Below, piece after piece: positions 11,231 through 22,635 of a DNA stretch of 64,000 nt. The stretch comes from Ustulina deusta. Its lineage: Eukaryota; Ascomycota; Sordariomycetes; Xylariales; Xylariaceae. A model generated the notes under the pieces. It searched no databases. It saw nothing but the letters and a program-made list of their open reading frames with translations, and was not told the DNA's origin. Location of the stretch: assembly GCA_023159155.1 (NCBI GenBank), contig JAJNNX010000027.1, positions 248,001-312,000 of the forward strand. Reading direction: 5' to 3'. Each line of letters begins with the position of its first letter. Position 1 is the first letter of the stretch. A program made the translations under genes and the position numbers.

Positions 11231-12992
11231 CTAACAAACCTGTCGCCTCCACACCTTTACTGGCATCTCCCCAAGGATGTGATTCATTGTTTCCAGTCTC
11301 TGAAGCTTAAAGCCTTTAGGCAGCGCAAACTCATATCGGTGGACGATAGATGCGATGAGTATGGCTTGCTCTAGGTATGTGATGTTACGGCCAATGCAAC
11401 CACGGCCCCCGGTCGAAAAGGTGATGAACGAGCTTTGCAACGACTTGCCCTTCTCGCCAAGCCAACGCTCGGGAATAAACTTGTAGGCGTCTGGGAATGC
11501 TGACTCATCGCGGTGGGCCACCAGCGCTGAAATGCTGACCGTCGTGTTTCCGGGTACGTATTCACCCATAATACTCAAACCTTCGGGCGGGGTGTTCCGT
11601 CTGCGGCAAACCTCAGTTAACACTTGAATGATGAAATAGGGGACAGAAGGGGAATAAACTCCTGATCGTGTGAATTTTTCTCGGATGGGTTGCAAAGGGA
11701 GACTCAAAACCCTATAATTACTTACGGTAGGCCATGCGGAGTTGGAGGCTGTAAGCGCAGCGATTCGTCAAGGCACGCCCGAAGGTAAGGTAGGTTCTTG
11801 ACCTTGCTGTATGGAGCGACGATCTCATTAGGGTCTAGAATGGCATCGACCTCTTCGCGGAGCCGGGATAGTACTTGAGGGTGCTTGAGTAGCTGATAAA
11901 GCACGTTAGTGAGCGCGATGGCGGTCGTCACACTGCCTGCATTCATCATAATATTGACTTCAGCAACAACTTCGCCCCATGGAAGATTATTGGCCTCGCC
12001 ACTCTTGCTCTCCATCAGTGATTGGAAGAAGTCATCGTGCTTTTCGCCGGCTTTGTAACGTTCCAGCCTTCTGCTAGAACAATCCACCACGATCGCTTCC
12101 CAGTTTACTGCCGACTGGGACATCCGTCGATAAAAGGGAATGATGTTCGAAAGCTTATATAACAGCTTGTAATGTTGGTAACTCCAAATCAGAAGTGATT
12201 GCTTTCGTGCCGTTGGATAAAGAGACTCTCGGATGTTTACCTCGAAAGTCGTCCCGTCAGGCCTTCGGGCAGTGACCGTGTCATTTCCTCGGTCAAGAAG
12301 ACCTAGACTCTTTGACAGACCAATGTCCGTAATGGCGTCAAGCGTAAAGTAGTTGGTCCATTGACGGTAGTCGATATTGACGTCCTTGGGATCCGGGTAA
12401 ACTTGCCCCTTGGGAAGAGAATCGGTACAGCACGAATCAAACTTCTTAAACAACCTTTCCACCTTGTCCACCACTTTGAACTCCCATTCCTGTAGGTTCT
12501 TGATTGCGTAAGCAGCAGATAGCACTCTGCGCTTCCGAGCATGATCTGCCCTGTCAACGACATCGGCAAGGTGATAATGCGAACCGGCAGTAATTATGTA
12601 GGATTCATCCTTGAGGCACGGGGTTCCGTGACCATATATATCTTTGATGGCAAGAACGCTCCCAAACGACAGCGTGTTGGGGCCGGTACGTAGAATGGGT
12701 TGTTTTTTGTGTAGTGTCGCAAGATACTCCGATCGGGAGCCTCCGTGTGCTAAGATCATGAAAGGAACGTTCGACATGCCCGAGAATAGACTCATATTAG
12801 GGAACTTCCGTAAACCTAAGGAAAAGTATGGTTAATCTTTACAGCTCCTTATGGCGACTCTACCAGTCCCGTACGGAACTTACCCTTGCTATCTTTGAAA
12901 TATACCACAACCGGGTAGACGAAGAAATATGCCAGAGCGAAGACGGCTAAGGCAACCGCGTACGACGGCACGCCCGGAAATAAAGAAGCCAT
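11231..12992 (-). CDS. Cytochrome P450 monooxygenase, benzoate-4-monooxygenase-like
   Basis: Three exons on the minus strand, 12992-12884, 12815-11726 and 11600-11231, encode 522 residues. Both introns are GT-AG with GTAAGT-type donors, and phases agree. An N-terminal membrane anchor (residues about 10-30) is followed by KDSKGLRKFPN, the C-helix WxxHARKRR-like segment ADHARKRR, an ExxR motif (DESLR), the PERW motif and the haem-binding loop FSTGGRGCIGRN. Overall wording resembles P450s usually annotated as benzoate 4-monooxygenase (CYP53-related). It would sit in the ER membrane and hydroxylate a small, perhaps aromatic, substrate. Oddity: the I-helix reads AGSVTT, with Val at residue 332 where AGSDTT is usual. 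Its start is 723 bp from the divergent Zn2Cys6 gene, so a shared promoter is possible. Confidence 0.9.
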
Positions 12993-13715
12993 TTTGCGCC
13001 GGTGGACGTCTCGAAATGTTTTTTCTCTAACACAGAGGGCCAGATGAAAAGTTGTTGAGGTGGAATTACAACACAACGAAGGTGGCTTCTCGTTCAGATA
13101 TAGACATGCCATTTAACAGGCAGCGACCTTCAGAATCCGTTTTTTTATTTATTATTTATTTATTATTTTAATTTTTTTAACTCTATACTTGCCTCAGTAT
13201 TGAAAACCCTCGGCCTCTAGAACCACTAATACTATCATCAAGGCATCACAAGACTGTGTTTCTTGCCGTATTCGTCGACGTGCTCTGTCTCTCATGCTGT
13301 ATGACCAAGACCTCAGATCGTAGACTGATTCTAGATAGATAAAGCAGCGACGAAAGATATTACACAAAACAGGATTAGTCTACTGGGCATGCATCAGACT
13401 TGCCGAATGTGCTCGGAAAGGAAATATTTCTCGGCACAGTGCAGGGTCGCGCTGATCACTCACTAGGCGCAGTAAATTGTCATCCACCACCTGACTAACA
13501 CGTATCCACCAACACAATACCCCCGATGCGCTCGATGGAGCACTCCCCAGATCCCCTCATCAAGCACCCTGCATTTCCCCACGCGATTATGCGCTCCCCA
13601 CAGCTGACCAAATAGGATAAAGAGGCGCGACTCCAAAAGCATCGTTCGCACTTTTCCTGCCCTTCTCGTCAAAACTTCCTTTGCGGTCGGACCTGAGAGA
13701 TCCTCATGAGGCCCT
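12993..13715. promoter_or_regulatory. Divergent intergenic region, P450 / regulator 1
   Basis: A 723-bp gap between the start codons of the minus-strand P450 and the plus-strand Zn2Cys6 gene. A T/A-rich patch at about 13139-13185 lies in the P450-proximal half. No TATA box or binding site could be fixed with confidence. The long frame across 13463-13723 has no motif and looks accidental. Confidence 0.45.
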
Positions 13716-16288
13716 ATGTCCACAACGGGCGGGAAGAAACGATTGCGAGGTTGCGATGTAAGCCAAACCCCCTTCTCGGTATTCCTTCCGGCCCAGGGTT
13801 CCCGGCTAACCCCTTGCTACCCCAGACCTGTCGCGAAAGGTAAGTCCCCCACGTTGCTGAGCTTCCATGTCCCCGACTCTGCTCGCCTCTTTGTCCGATG
13901 GTACCCAATAATTAGGGGCATTTCGAGGTTACTTGCTGACATTGGACGTCCCACGTTCCCCCACGTATAGACATATCAAATGTAAGGCCGCATCAACGCA
14001 ACGAACTCTTTGCTTGCTACCTCCCGTGCTCGGCTAACTTGTAGGATATCCCTCACGGCAGGCGACCGTGGTAGACCCTGCAATTATTGTGCTAAAACGG
14101 GTAGACATTGTGTCAGGCCAGTTAAGTGGCGCTTCCGCCACAGTTGTGGCCCAAGGTTGGTCAACCACCAGGCTACTAAGCCCACTAGGTGTCTCACTAC
14201 CTTTGCTCACGTTATCTCCAGTGTAGATGGAGGTGAATATGAATTTTCAGCTGAACAAAAATGGTGTATGTTCGCTGGGAAAAGGCTCGCATTCATCGAT
14301 GAGACTGTTGAAACCTCTGCAAACTACGGTGAAAAGGGTTCTAGTTTTGATGCAGAATTCAGCGAACCATTAAGTCCTATCCGGATATCATTAAACCAGG
14401 AGCAGGACATAATTTCAGGTCTGCTCCCATCCCAATCGATTCAGAACTCAGGCACTCTGAGCGGTCCAGATGTTGAACATGGTGCAGATGGGACGGACAC
14501 GTTGTTGCAATCACCTCCATTCCCAGACCAAAGCGATCGCAACATATCCCTAGTAGATCGATATACCTCTTCCCCAGAATTCATATATCCTGTCTTGCAG
14601 GGGTCGTCTATATCCGAGTTCGACTCGCAAGGGGATCATGGAGTCGACTGTCACTCTCACGATACCTCCTTGGCTCGTGCAATCTACCGCTCTCATGTTT
14701 CGTGCCTCGGGATATGCGAATTGTCATCTACACAGACACCCGTTTTCCCATTGAGAGAGCTTGCTGAAGCCGAGTCAATGCGGTATTATATCGACCAGGT
14801 TGCCCCGACCTTTGACCTTTACGATAGACATTTTAACTTCGCGATGAGCGTCCCTGAAGCTGCTGGGTCGCGTCCCACGTTAATGAGTATTATCTCTCTT
14901 GTTGCGACTAAGCACCAAGAAAGCTTTCGTTACCATCGATTGTCACTCGTTAGCGCAGAGAATAGGCCATGGTGTGCTGGGTGTCTTCAAAAAGCGCTGG
15001 CTACTAGTAATCAGATGATAGATGGATACGCGCTAGCAAGTATAGTCCTCCTGCGATTTATTACTGTAATTACAGGTAAGCCACCCTCTTTCGGTTATTT
15101 CCTTGATTGCCTTGACTTCGAAGTTTACTCTCCTGTGACGTCAACTCGTTGAGCATGGCGAAGAAGGAGTTAGTACATGGCGAAGTCAAAGAATGAACAC
15201 ATCCTTTGTCGTCAATTGCGCCAAATTGAAACTAATTATGACGAGGCTGACCACTCTTCCCTTCTAGCTACTCTCGGCGCGAAAAGCCAGGAATGTGGGC
15301 TGACCGAAATTCGCAATATATTCGAGACTCAAGCGGAATTTATCCTGCCGAGAGGATTGCACCAAGCAGCATTTTGGGCAGGCGTACGGCAGGAAATATA
15401 TCTAGCTGTCTTGCATCAACGATCTACTACCTTATGTCTCGACAAGATCAACATCGATCGTTCTCTAGAGGATGCAGAAGACGAAGTATGGATGGGAAGA
15501 ATAACCTTACATTTAGTTGACGTCCTTGAATTCTGCTTCGGCCCCACTAACATCGATACCGACGTCGTCCAAAAGTATGAGGGTCTGGTGGGTTATTTGA
15601 CAGCTTGGGTAGCCTCCAAACCTGAGTCCTTCGAGCCTCTATTTACTCAACTGCCCGAAGACGGAGAAATATTCCCAGAGATAGTATTTCTCAATAATTG
15701 CGCCATGGCAGCGTGGCATTGTTACCACTTGACCCGTATGCTACTCATAGCGCATAATCCTAGAATCCCACGCATGGGAAGTAGCTACATGGCAGCATTG
15801 CAGTCTTTAGACGTAAGTAGTTGCAAATCCAGGGGCTCTTAAATTTTTTACAAGTAGGAATAATCGGCACTAATCAAACACCAGACCGAAATCAAGAACG
15901 ACGTTCAGATCTTATGTGGCATAGCTAACACATCTGGGAACGCATACCGCGCTTGTCCGTAAGTATTGAGATCGCCGTTGGCCAAGCCGTAAATACGCTG
16001 CGTTCTGATTCTGACGGGCGATCTACACAGAGTCGCTATGATGGGCATCATGCTAGCGGGTGACCGTTTCACGGACCGTCTGGAACAACAGGCACTGCTT
16101 GATTTCCTAGTCAAAGTCGAAAGACATCATGCCTGGCCAACTTGGTCAATGTAAGTGACCCAAACGACGGTTATACGTGCCCTTTCTCGCCGCTGCTACA
16201 CCATTATTATAGTATCTCAGTCACTCACCAACTTTTCGTGTTTAGTCAGCAGCAAATGAAGGAGACGTGGGGTTGGTCTTCAAGCTGA
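13716..16288 (+). CDS. Zn2Cys6 transcription factor with fungal-specific regulatory domain
   Basis: The model has exons 13716-13757, 13826-13839, 13971-13981, 14062-15075, 15268-15812, 15885-15958, 16031-16150 and 16246-16288, giving 620 residues. Splicing restores a perfect zinc cluster, Cys13-x2-Cys16-x6-Cys23-x5-Cys29-x2-Cys32-x6-Cys39, spread over four exons, two of only 14 and 11 bp. A polar linker (residues about 45-220) precedes a helical regulatory region of the ARCA/Fungal_trans_2 type, recognisable from MRYYIDQVAPTFDLYD, the block LHQAAFWAGVRQEIYLA and the end DFLVKVERHHAWPTW. It should be a nuclear DNA-binding regulator, plausibly of a neighbouring gene. Weak point: the fourth junction. 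The 192-bp intron used (GTAAGC...TTCTAG) keeps phase; a 108-bp intron 15066-15173 with a GTAATT donor also keeps phase and adds residues. Confidence 0.85.
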
Positions 16289-16908
16289 TAGCCCTGATGT
16301 CGCCCCGCCCATAAGGGGTAGAGCTATCAGCCAAAAGCCATTACGGAATTCCTTCTGGCCTTAGCAAGAGTTAAGCAGCTGCAAGGCCAAGCACCGTGAA
16401 AAGCGGGTGTCTGATACGTGTGCGAACGTGAAATTTTACGTAGTTTATAGGATTGAACAAGATCAAATTCAAACAATGTTACCCCTAAGCAACTCTCCAC
16501 TAGCCTCATGAATATGTGCGGTATTCTCTCGACCACAATGTATTTCCATTCTAAGCTATGACGTTTATCTCACACGACCCATCTCTCACGTTCAGTCGTG
16601 CTGCGGATAGACAGCCTGCGGACGAGTGGCTGGGCACTGCGATCGATGTTACTGCGTAGCACATAGTAGCAGAATAAAACCCATTGAAATAGAGGAATAT
16701 TTGGCTCTTCAACGCTGTATGAATGGCAAGGATTTCTTTGGCCCATAGGATATGGCTAGACTCATAATGAGCGCCTCTCCATAGAACCGTCAACTCCACC
16801 TTGACGGGGAGCAGTATTAATTCCGGGCCTGAAATGCTGCACCGAGTGTGATAATATGTTTGCATAACATTACTAGACCACTATGGTATTCTAAGTACCA
16901 TTCAACTC
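16289..16908. other. Convergent intergenic region
   Basis: A 620-bp gap between the 3' ends of the two regulator-like genes. The frames in it are short and motif-free. A small palindromic word pair, AGCTGATAGCCCTGATG / GGTAGAGCTATCAGC, at about 16283-16332 could form a hairpin just after the stop codon of the plus-strand gene. Confidence 0.4.
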
Positions 16909-18567
16909 CTAACCATTTCTTGACCAGGCGATTCTGAGATTTTCGGCTATGTGGCTCGCCTTCCACGTCGATTCAATCTCAAATTTCTCTAAAAAGGCAA
17001 GGGCCTCCCGCTGTTCTTTGGGGTCTTTCAAATAAGACCCGCCTAAAACCATCATGTAGAGATTAGTTGACGGAAATTGGGATTCGAAATGATATATCTT
17101 ACACGCTTGAAGGACATGCCTAGCATGAAATCCCGCGGTGATATTGGATGGGTGACTGATCGCGAGCCCAATCACCATGCGAATATTTGCCAAGATTTGA
17201 TCCTAGGTATATCGGTTAGCCTTTCCCTACAGGCAAGTCCATAATGCGAAGAAAAGAAATTACATCAGCTTGTCTCCTCCTGAGGACGGCCTCGAAGGAT
17301 AGTTCGTTAAGACGCGGGTTGAATATGGCAAGGAGTAGTCTGGCCATGAAGTAAACTTGTATGCCGATCACTGTAAGCTACGATCAGCAGGCTTATATTT
17401 GATGCCCAATGAGGACAGATATCAAATATTTACCATGAACGGGACGTGTCATCCAGGCTGTGGGAAATGCTGACATAGTCCCACCTCCTTCCCCTGGCCG
17501 TGGCATGTTGAGCCAAAATGCGCACAACTCTGTAGGTCTAGATCTATACCATTTTTCTAAATCTTCGTCAAGGCTATCCCACTCGTCGACATTCCACCCA
17601 GGGACGTTTTGCCCAGTTCCAAAGGTGAATTTCAAGACTTGGGCTAACAAAAATACAGCCCTATTAGCCAATGACTCCGCATCGACGCTAGTGAAAGCAC
17701 TAGATCGTCTGTAATTTTCTAGGTTTATGCACAACGGCTGCGATCTTGTCAAGGAGATGTGGATACTTTGTCGAAGGACAATCCAGCTAGCTGCCTCCCC
17801 AAGGCCACCAGCAGCAGCAAGCCCAGAGGCCGTGTTGAGAAGGTGAGTACTCCCAAACAAGTGAGTAGCCATATCGGTATCTGGCTACGTCAGCTTTGGC
17901 AACGTTCTCATTGGAAGAAGATAGAAGATGTACCTGTCCCTTCTTCGAAAGCGCGAAGCAACACTATTGCGGCTAGTACATTTTCGTCTAATGATTCAAT
18001 GGGTCCACTGAGAATGGGTATTAAAATATCTACAGCCTGGTTATGATAAACTGCTGCACGCTCTAGAGAAACGGAGGTGGCCGACGCAAAAGTCATTATC
18101 CCGTAAGAGAGCAGCGGAAACTTGTGGGCCCGGCGGGGGACTTCAATGCCAAAATGGCATTGCCGGTCACAGATATCAATCTGAGTACTGGGAGTTAGTA
18201 GCTCCTTTAGAGGAGTAAAGAATCTGGAGGGGCTTGGGGGAAATAGCTGGCTACCCATGAAGTGACTCTGTGAACATATTGGCGGAATAGACGGGCATTA
18301 ACGATGTCATCAAATCTCAATAGTTTACTGTCTTCCGGTAATAGAGATTCATCAAGAACCACGCGAGCACTACCACTTCCAAGGCATTAGGTTAGTTACA
18401 TAAAACATAGGCAAGATAGAACATTGTATTACAACTACTGACCTTGCATTTTTCTCTCCCATCTTGCAACTCGACTTACCACCAATTCCACCACAGAGAG
18501 ATGGTGGCAGAAGGGATGGCAAGGGGGTTGCCCCGACACCGCGGTGTAGCAATCTGTGCTCGGACAT
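16909..18567 (-). CDS. Transcription-factor-like protein without visible zinc cluster
   Basis: Minus-strand exons 18567-18443, 18375-18255, 18180-17934, 17880-17434, 17370-17264, 17202-17103 and 17042-16909 join in phase to 426 residues. The body matches the ARCA/Fungal_trans_2-type regulatory domain: FRQYVHRVTSW / IDICDRQCHFGIEVP, VLLRAFEEGTDTDMATHLFG, GLGEAASWIVLRQSIHISL and the C-terminal CGSYLKDPKEQREALAFLEKF. The neighbouring Zn2Cys6 protein has the same blocks in the same order, so the two are distant paralogues placed tail to tail. No Cys6 cluster was found upstream on this strand up to about 18,900, so it is either a truncated regulator, a non-DNA-binding partner, or has an N-terminal exon I missed. 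The start (18567) is uncertain; 18462 is an alternative. Confidence 0.7.
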
Positions 18568-19384
18568 GCTAGAGTCCAGCGCCAAGACAGTCATAATCCT
18601 GGTGTTTGTTGTAGATAGACAATTATTTAACAAAATCAAGAACGAAACCTACATCATGCAAAGGAACATGCAGGGCGATGCCGTGTCCTTCCCTTTTTGT
18701 GCGCGAGAAATCTAGAGGGAAATGTTCTCCGCATCCCCCTGTAGATATTATTACCTGATACATCAAAAAGGGTATCCAATACCGGCACTACGCGGAAGTA
18801 TATCTCAGCTACCCGGTCAAGTACTATTACTATGGCATGCATTGTCATTGGCGTTTCGCCAATCAAGCCCTAGTACTCCGTTAGTTATTACCGACTCCTT
18901 TAGCCCTTACTTAATCCATACACCTCTGCACGATTCAGATCTCCCCGCACTTCGCTACCCCGTATACCCCAGATTTCCCCGCCGATCTAGAGCTGGTCGG
19001 CTGGCTAACCACGACCGTATGCCAAGACGCTTACTCTACTCGGACAAACTCGCCGGGAATTTTTTAAGTACAGTTCGCTTCTATCGTTGCAGCTTATCAG
19101 GATCATGGGTATCGGGGTGTACAATGAATCTTCCTTGCTACGCAAAGGGTCAAGTTTGACTAGATTGGTGACCGCTGTCAATATACAAGGCACCTTCGTT
19201 CTTCCGAGAGCGTGGCGCAGCTAAAACGTGCCGGGGTGATATAAGTAGCACCTCGTAATCTATGTTTATTTGTTTCATCACTCATTTCAACGCTCTCAGT
19301 GATTCAAGTGTCATCAACTTGCAACAAGTTTTCTCGGTACCTAGAAGTTACAGCTTGCCATCAAGCACACAACACCGTCACACC
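18568..19384. promoter_or_regulatory. Divergent intergenic region, regulator 2 / transporter
   Basis: An 817-bp gap between two divergent starts. GATATAAGTAG at 19237-19247 is a TATA-like candidate about 145 bp before the transporter ATG. The plus-strand frame at 18722-19159 (145 codons) has no recognisable motif and I treat it as accidental. A missed N-terminal exon of the minus-strand regulator could lie here. Confidence 0.4.
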
Positions 19385-21309
19385 ATGTCGAAAGAAGTTT
19401 CTAGTCAGACTAAGATGAATAGAGATGATGCTCTGCTAGGGGAGCTAACCTCTCATTCTGTCAAAGATCAGGATGCTATCTTGCATGTTGAGAAGGCCGA
19501 CGATTGCCCCATGACAAAAACGTTTGATAATTCCATCGACGACACTAAGCCGTCAAAGAAGGTTTGGTCAATCGTTCTCACCGTGGCCATGGGTGGATTT
19601 CTTTTTGGTTAGAGGAATTTAGCTTATCATCCGAGCATACCCTTAACTAACTACCAACCAGGGTACGATACCGGATACATCTCCGCAGTGCTTGTTAGTA
19701 TCGGGGATGACCTGGGCCACTCACTGAGCTCCCAAGAACAAGAACTCATTACGGCAGTCACGTCTGGCGGTGCCCTCATTGGTGCTCTGATTGCTGGGCT
19801 TCCAGCTGATAAGTTTGGACGAAAATTCGGCATATATGTCGGATGCGCTCTGTTCCTACTCGGATCGATCATACAAGCAGTCGCGTTCTCCGTTCCACAG
19901 ATGGCAGTCGGCCGGTTTGTTGTTGGATTGGGCGTGGGATCTGCCTCGATGATTGTGGTGAGTAAATATTCAAGTCATGCTAGTACGGGGCATGCCGAGA
20001 CTCTAATTGTGTTCCTTCCTAGCCTCTCTATATCGGAGAAATATCAGTATCGAAATACCGTGGCCGGATGGTTGCTTTAAACAACGTTAGCGTTACATTT
20101 GGCCAGCTGATCGCGTACGTCCTCGGTGCCGGATTTGTCCACGCCTCCCACGGTTGGCGATATATAGTAGGGATTGGTGGCGTGCCTCCAATAATACTGA
20201 TCGCATTGCTCGCCGGGTGTCCGGAGAGCCCTCGATTCTTGCTGATGCACCAAAAACTTGAAGAAGCAAAGAAAGCCCTTACTAGTTTATACCCCTATGC
20301 TACTGAGGCCCAAGTTCAGTCCAAAATCGATCTCCTCGTTTATGCGATCGAGGAAGACGGCAAGGTCGCTGGCTCCCGGTCCATTTGGTCGCAAATGAAG
20401 GAGCTTCATTCTGTCCCGGCAAATCTTCGACCACTCATTACGGCGTGTGGTGTTATGGCTAGTAAGGACTTTTCCTCTTACAATCCCGAGCACAGCCGCT
20501 CTGCCTATTATAAGTTTTCCATTTTCACAGGGAACTAACAGAACGAACTAAAACATATAGTTTCCCAACTCTGTGGCTTCAACGGCGTGCTATACTATAG
20601 TGCCACTCTGTTTGCTTTGGTTGGATTCAGTAATCCCACAGCTGTCGCGATAACAGTTGGTGCTACGAATTTCCTCTTCAACATCGTCAACCTCCTTGCG
20701 GTCGACAGAGCTGGGAGGCGCATAGTTCTTCTGGTAACGGTTTTGGTAATGGTACGTATCTCTATCACGTCTTCTCCTGCGGGATACGTATAATATTAGC
20801 CAGTTAATCTGACGCCATTTACCCATGTGTAGGCTTTAAGTATGGCTGTTGTTGCCATTGCAATACATTGGATCCCCATTTCCAAGGATCTCGTCCCCTC
20901 GGGCACGTCGACAAATTGGGCCGGCATAGTAGTTCTAGTAGCGATCATTATCTTCGTGGCTTCGTTTTCTTCGGGTCCGGCCACCATTGCCTGGCTCGGG
21001 ACGGAGCTACTCCCAATCGAAGTTCGTGCAGTTGGTACCATGATGAACGCGGTAACCTCCTGGAGCACGCAACTCATCATCTCGTCAACATTCTTGTCAT
21101 TGCTCAAAGGTTTGACACCTAGCGGCGCATTCGGCTTTTTTGCTGGTATCTGCTTTTTCGGTTGGATCTTTGTCATATTTTGCTTCCCAGAGGTCAAAGG
21201 AATGCCCCTCGAAGAAGTCAGACAGGTGTTCGAGCATGGTTTTGGTGTTCAAACGGCGAAAAAGCTTCAGAAAGCGGCTGCAGATAGAGATAGAGGTGGA
21301 ATGGTCTAA
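19385..21309 (+). CDS. MFS sugar transporter, myo-inositol (ITR) type
   Basis: Exons 19385-19607, 19662-19957, 20023-20461, 20561-20751 and 20833-21309 join in phase to 541 residues, the normal length for the family. A polar N-terminus (about 60 residues) leads into about 12 hydrophobic segments. Sugar-porter signatures are FLFGYDTGYISAVL in helix 1, DKFGRKFG between helices 2 and 3, SKYRGRMV, PESPRFLL after helix 6, DRAGRR after helix 8 and FPEVKGMPLEEV after helix 12 (PETKG variant). The helix 1 motif, ELHSVPANLRPLI, and the GTNF-like helix 8 segment recall yeast Itr1/Itr2 proton-coupled myo-inositol carriers. The inferred role is plasma-membrane uptake of inositol or a related cyclitol. 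An inositol-dehydrogenase-like gene lies 4.5 kb downstream. The substrate is inference. Confidence 0.9.
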
Positions 21310-22635
21310 CAGAGTCAACTAGAATCAGGGGAACCAACTCTAGTAAACTAAGCATGACTTATCGAGCAGTCTTAGTTTTTATATTATGGCAAGCAAGCAA
21401 ACGAACGCCGTTAAACACAAGACGGCCTCCAGTTTCCAAGCGTCGACAATTATTTTTGGTATCGAGGCTCTAGTCTTAGTATCGTTTATCGACGACATCT
21501 TGGAATGGGTTATGGAGATCATTCTCACTCACATACCTGGTTGTCGAAAGCGGATATCAGCGGCGATTGAATTTCTCTTTTTCTCGCTGCAACGCAGCAT
21601 CTTATTTTATATTCCCTGATGAAACAGTATTATCTGTATCTACCTACAATTACTGCACGGCATGACTTGGGGGCGGTTTCAAACTGCCGGGCATAACCCA
21701 TTTTTTCAAGTCGATGCAACGTATGCCGCAAAGGAGGATCGAGCTTTTCGTCGATGTTTCAACTACCTCACCCTTGTTCTATTCTCTCCAACTACAATCA
21801 TGGAATATTTTGTTACGAACATATGTATATCTTGTAACAGTTACTAAATCAATCACAACCTGGCCTTTTACAGTCACCATAGTACAATGGTGGCTAGTTA
21901 CTACCCTTTGACCATTTAATAATTTACCATGCAATTCCAGTAGGCATCATAAAAGCGCCCATAATCACTAGGAAACAGGCACAGGTCTCTAGGAAATTGT
22001 CTACGGGCCACTGCATCCCCAAAGAGATCTACATAGAAATCGAAATTGCTACTCAATCAGAAATTACTAAAGAGACAAACCGGCTTTTCTGGCGCTGCCA
22101 CCTCGTCCACCACCCTCATCAATCCCGGTTACTTTCCCCTAAAAATAGAACAACCCAAAATCTGCAATTCGGTTTACCTTAGATCTGCAACGAGCGCTCC
22201 ATTACAGTCTGCAAGGGGTTACAACACTAAGGTATAAAAGACGCGCCAGACTACAGGTTACCCCACCTCGTTGGCGTCAACTACTACTAAATCTAATAAC
22301 CTTTTACCCCGACGCTCTCTTCATAAAGCATAGCCATCATAAAAGGGAGAAGGTATTTGATATTCGTTCAGGCGCATAACGGGGGAAGAGATTCGCGTAA
22401 TAGCACTGCGGCTCGACTTGTTGCTGGTGCTACAGCTTATTCAGTTTGTGAGACTGGATAGCGCATAAAGAGTAGTCATGAGGACCTGCCTTTACGTAGG
22501 AGAATTGGAAAAGGATAGTTTAGATTTGAGGCATCTAGGTTTGGAGGCGATCACCTGCTTTGCTGTTCTGCTCTGCTCACCGACCCTTGGCGTCGAACGT
22601 GGCGTCGAACGTAGACAAGCTATCACCATATGCCA
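21310..22635. other. Convergent intergenic region
   Basis: A 1.3-kb gap between the 3' ends of the transporter and the HET gene. Short plus-strand frames (for example 21386-21619, 77 codons, with two hydrophobic stretches) have no recognisable motif and no splice context. A tandem GGCGTCGAACGT word pair occurs at about 22588-22612. No RNA gene was recognised. Confidence 0.45.

Noticed and set aside
18722..19159. 145-codon plus-strand frame between regulator 2 and the transporter
   Set aside because: No motif, no splice sites, low-information Ser/Pro/Leu composition; it lies in a divergent promoter region.
21386..21619. 77-codon frame after the transporter as a small membrane protein
   Set aside because: Two hydrophobic segments only; no start context, homology or splice evidence.
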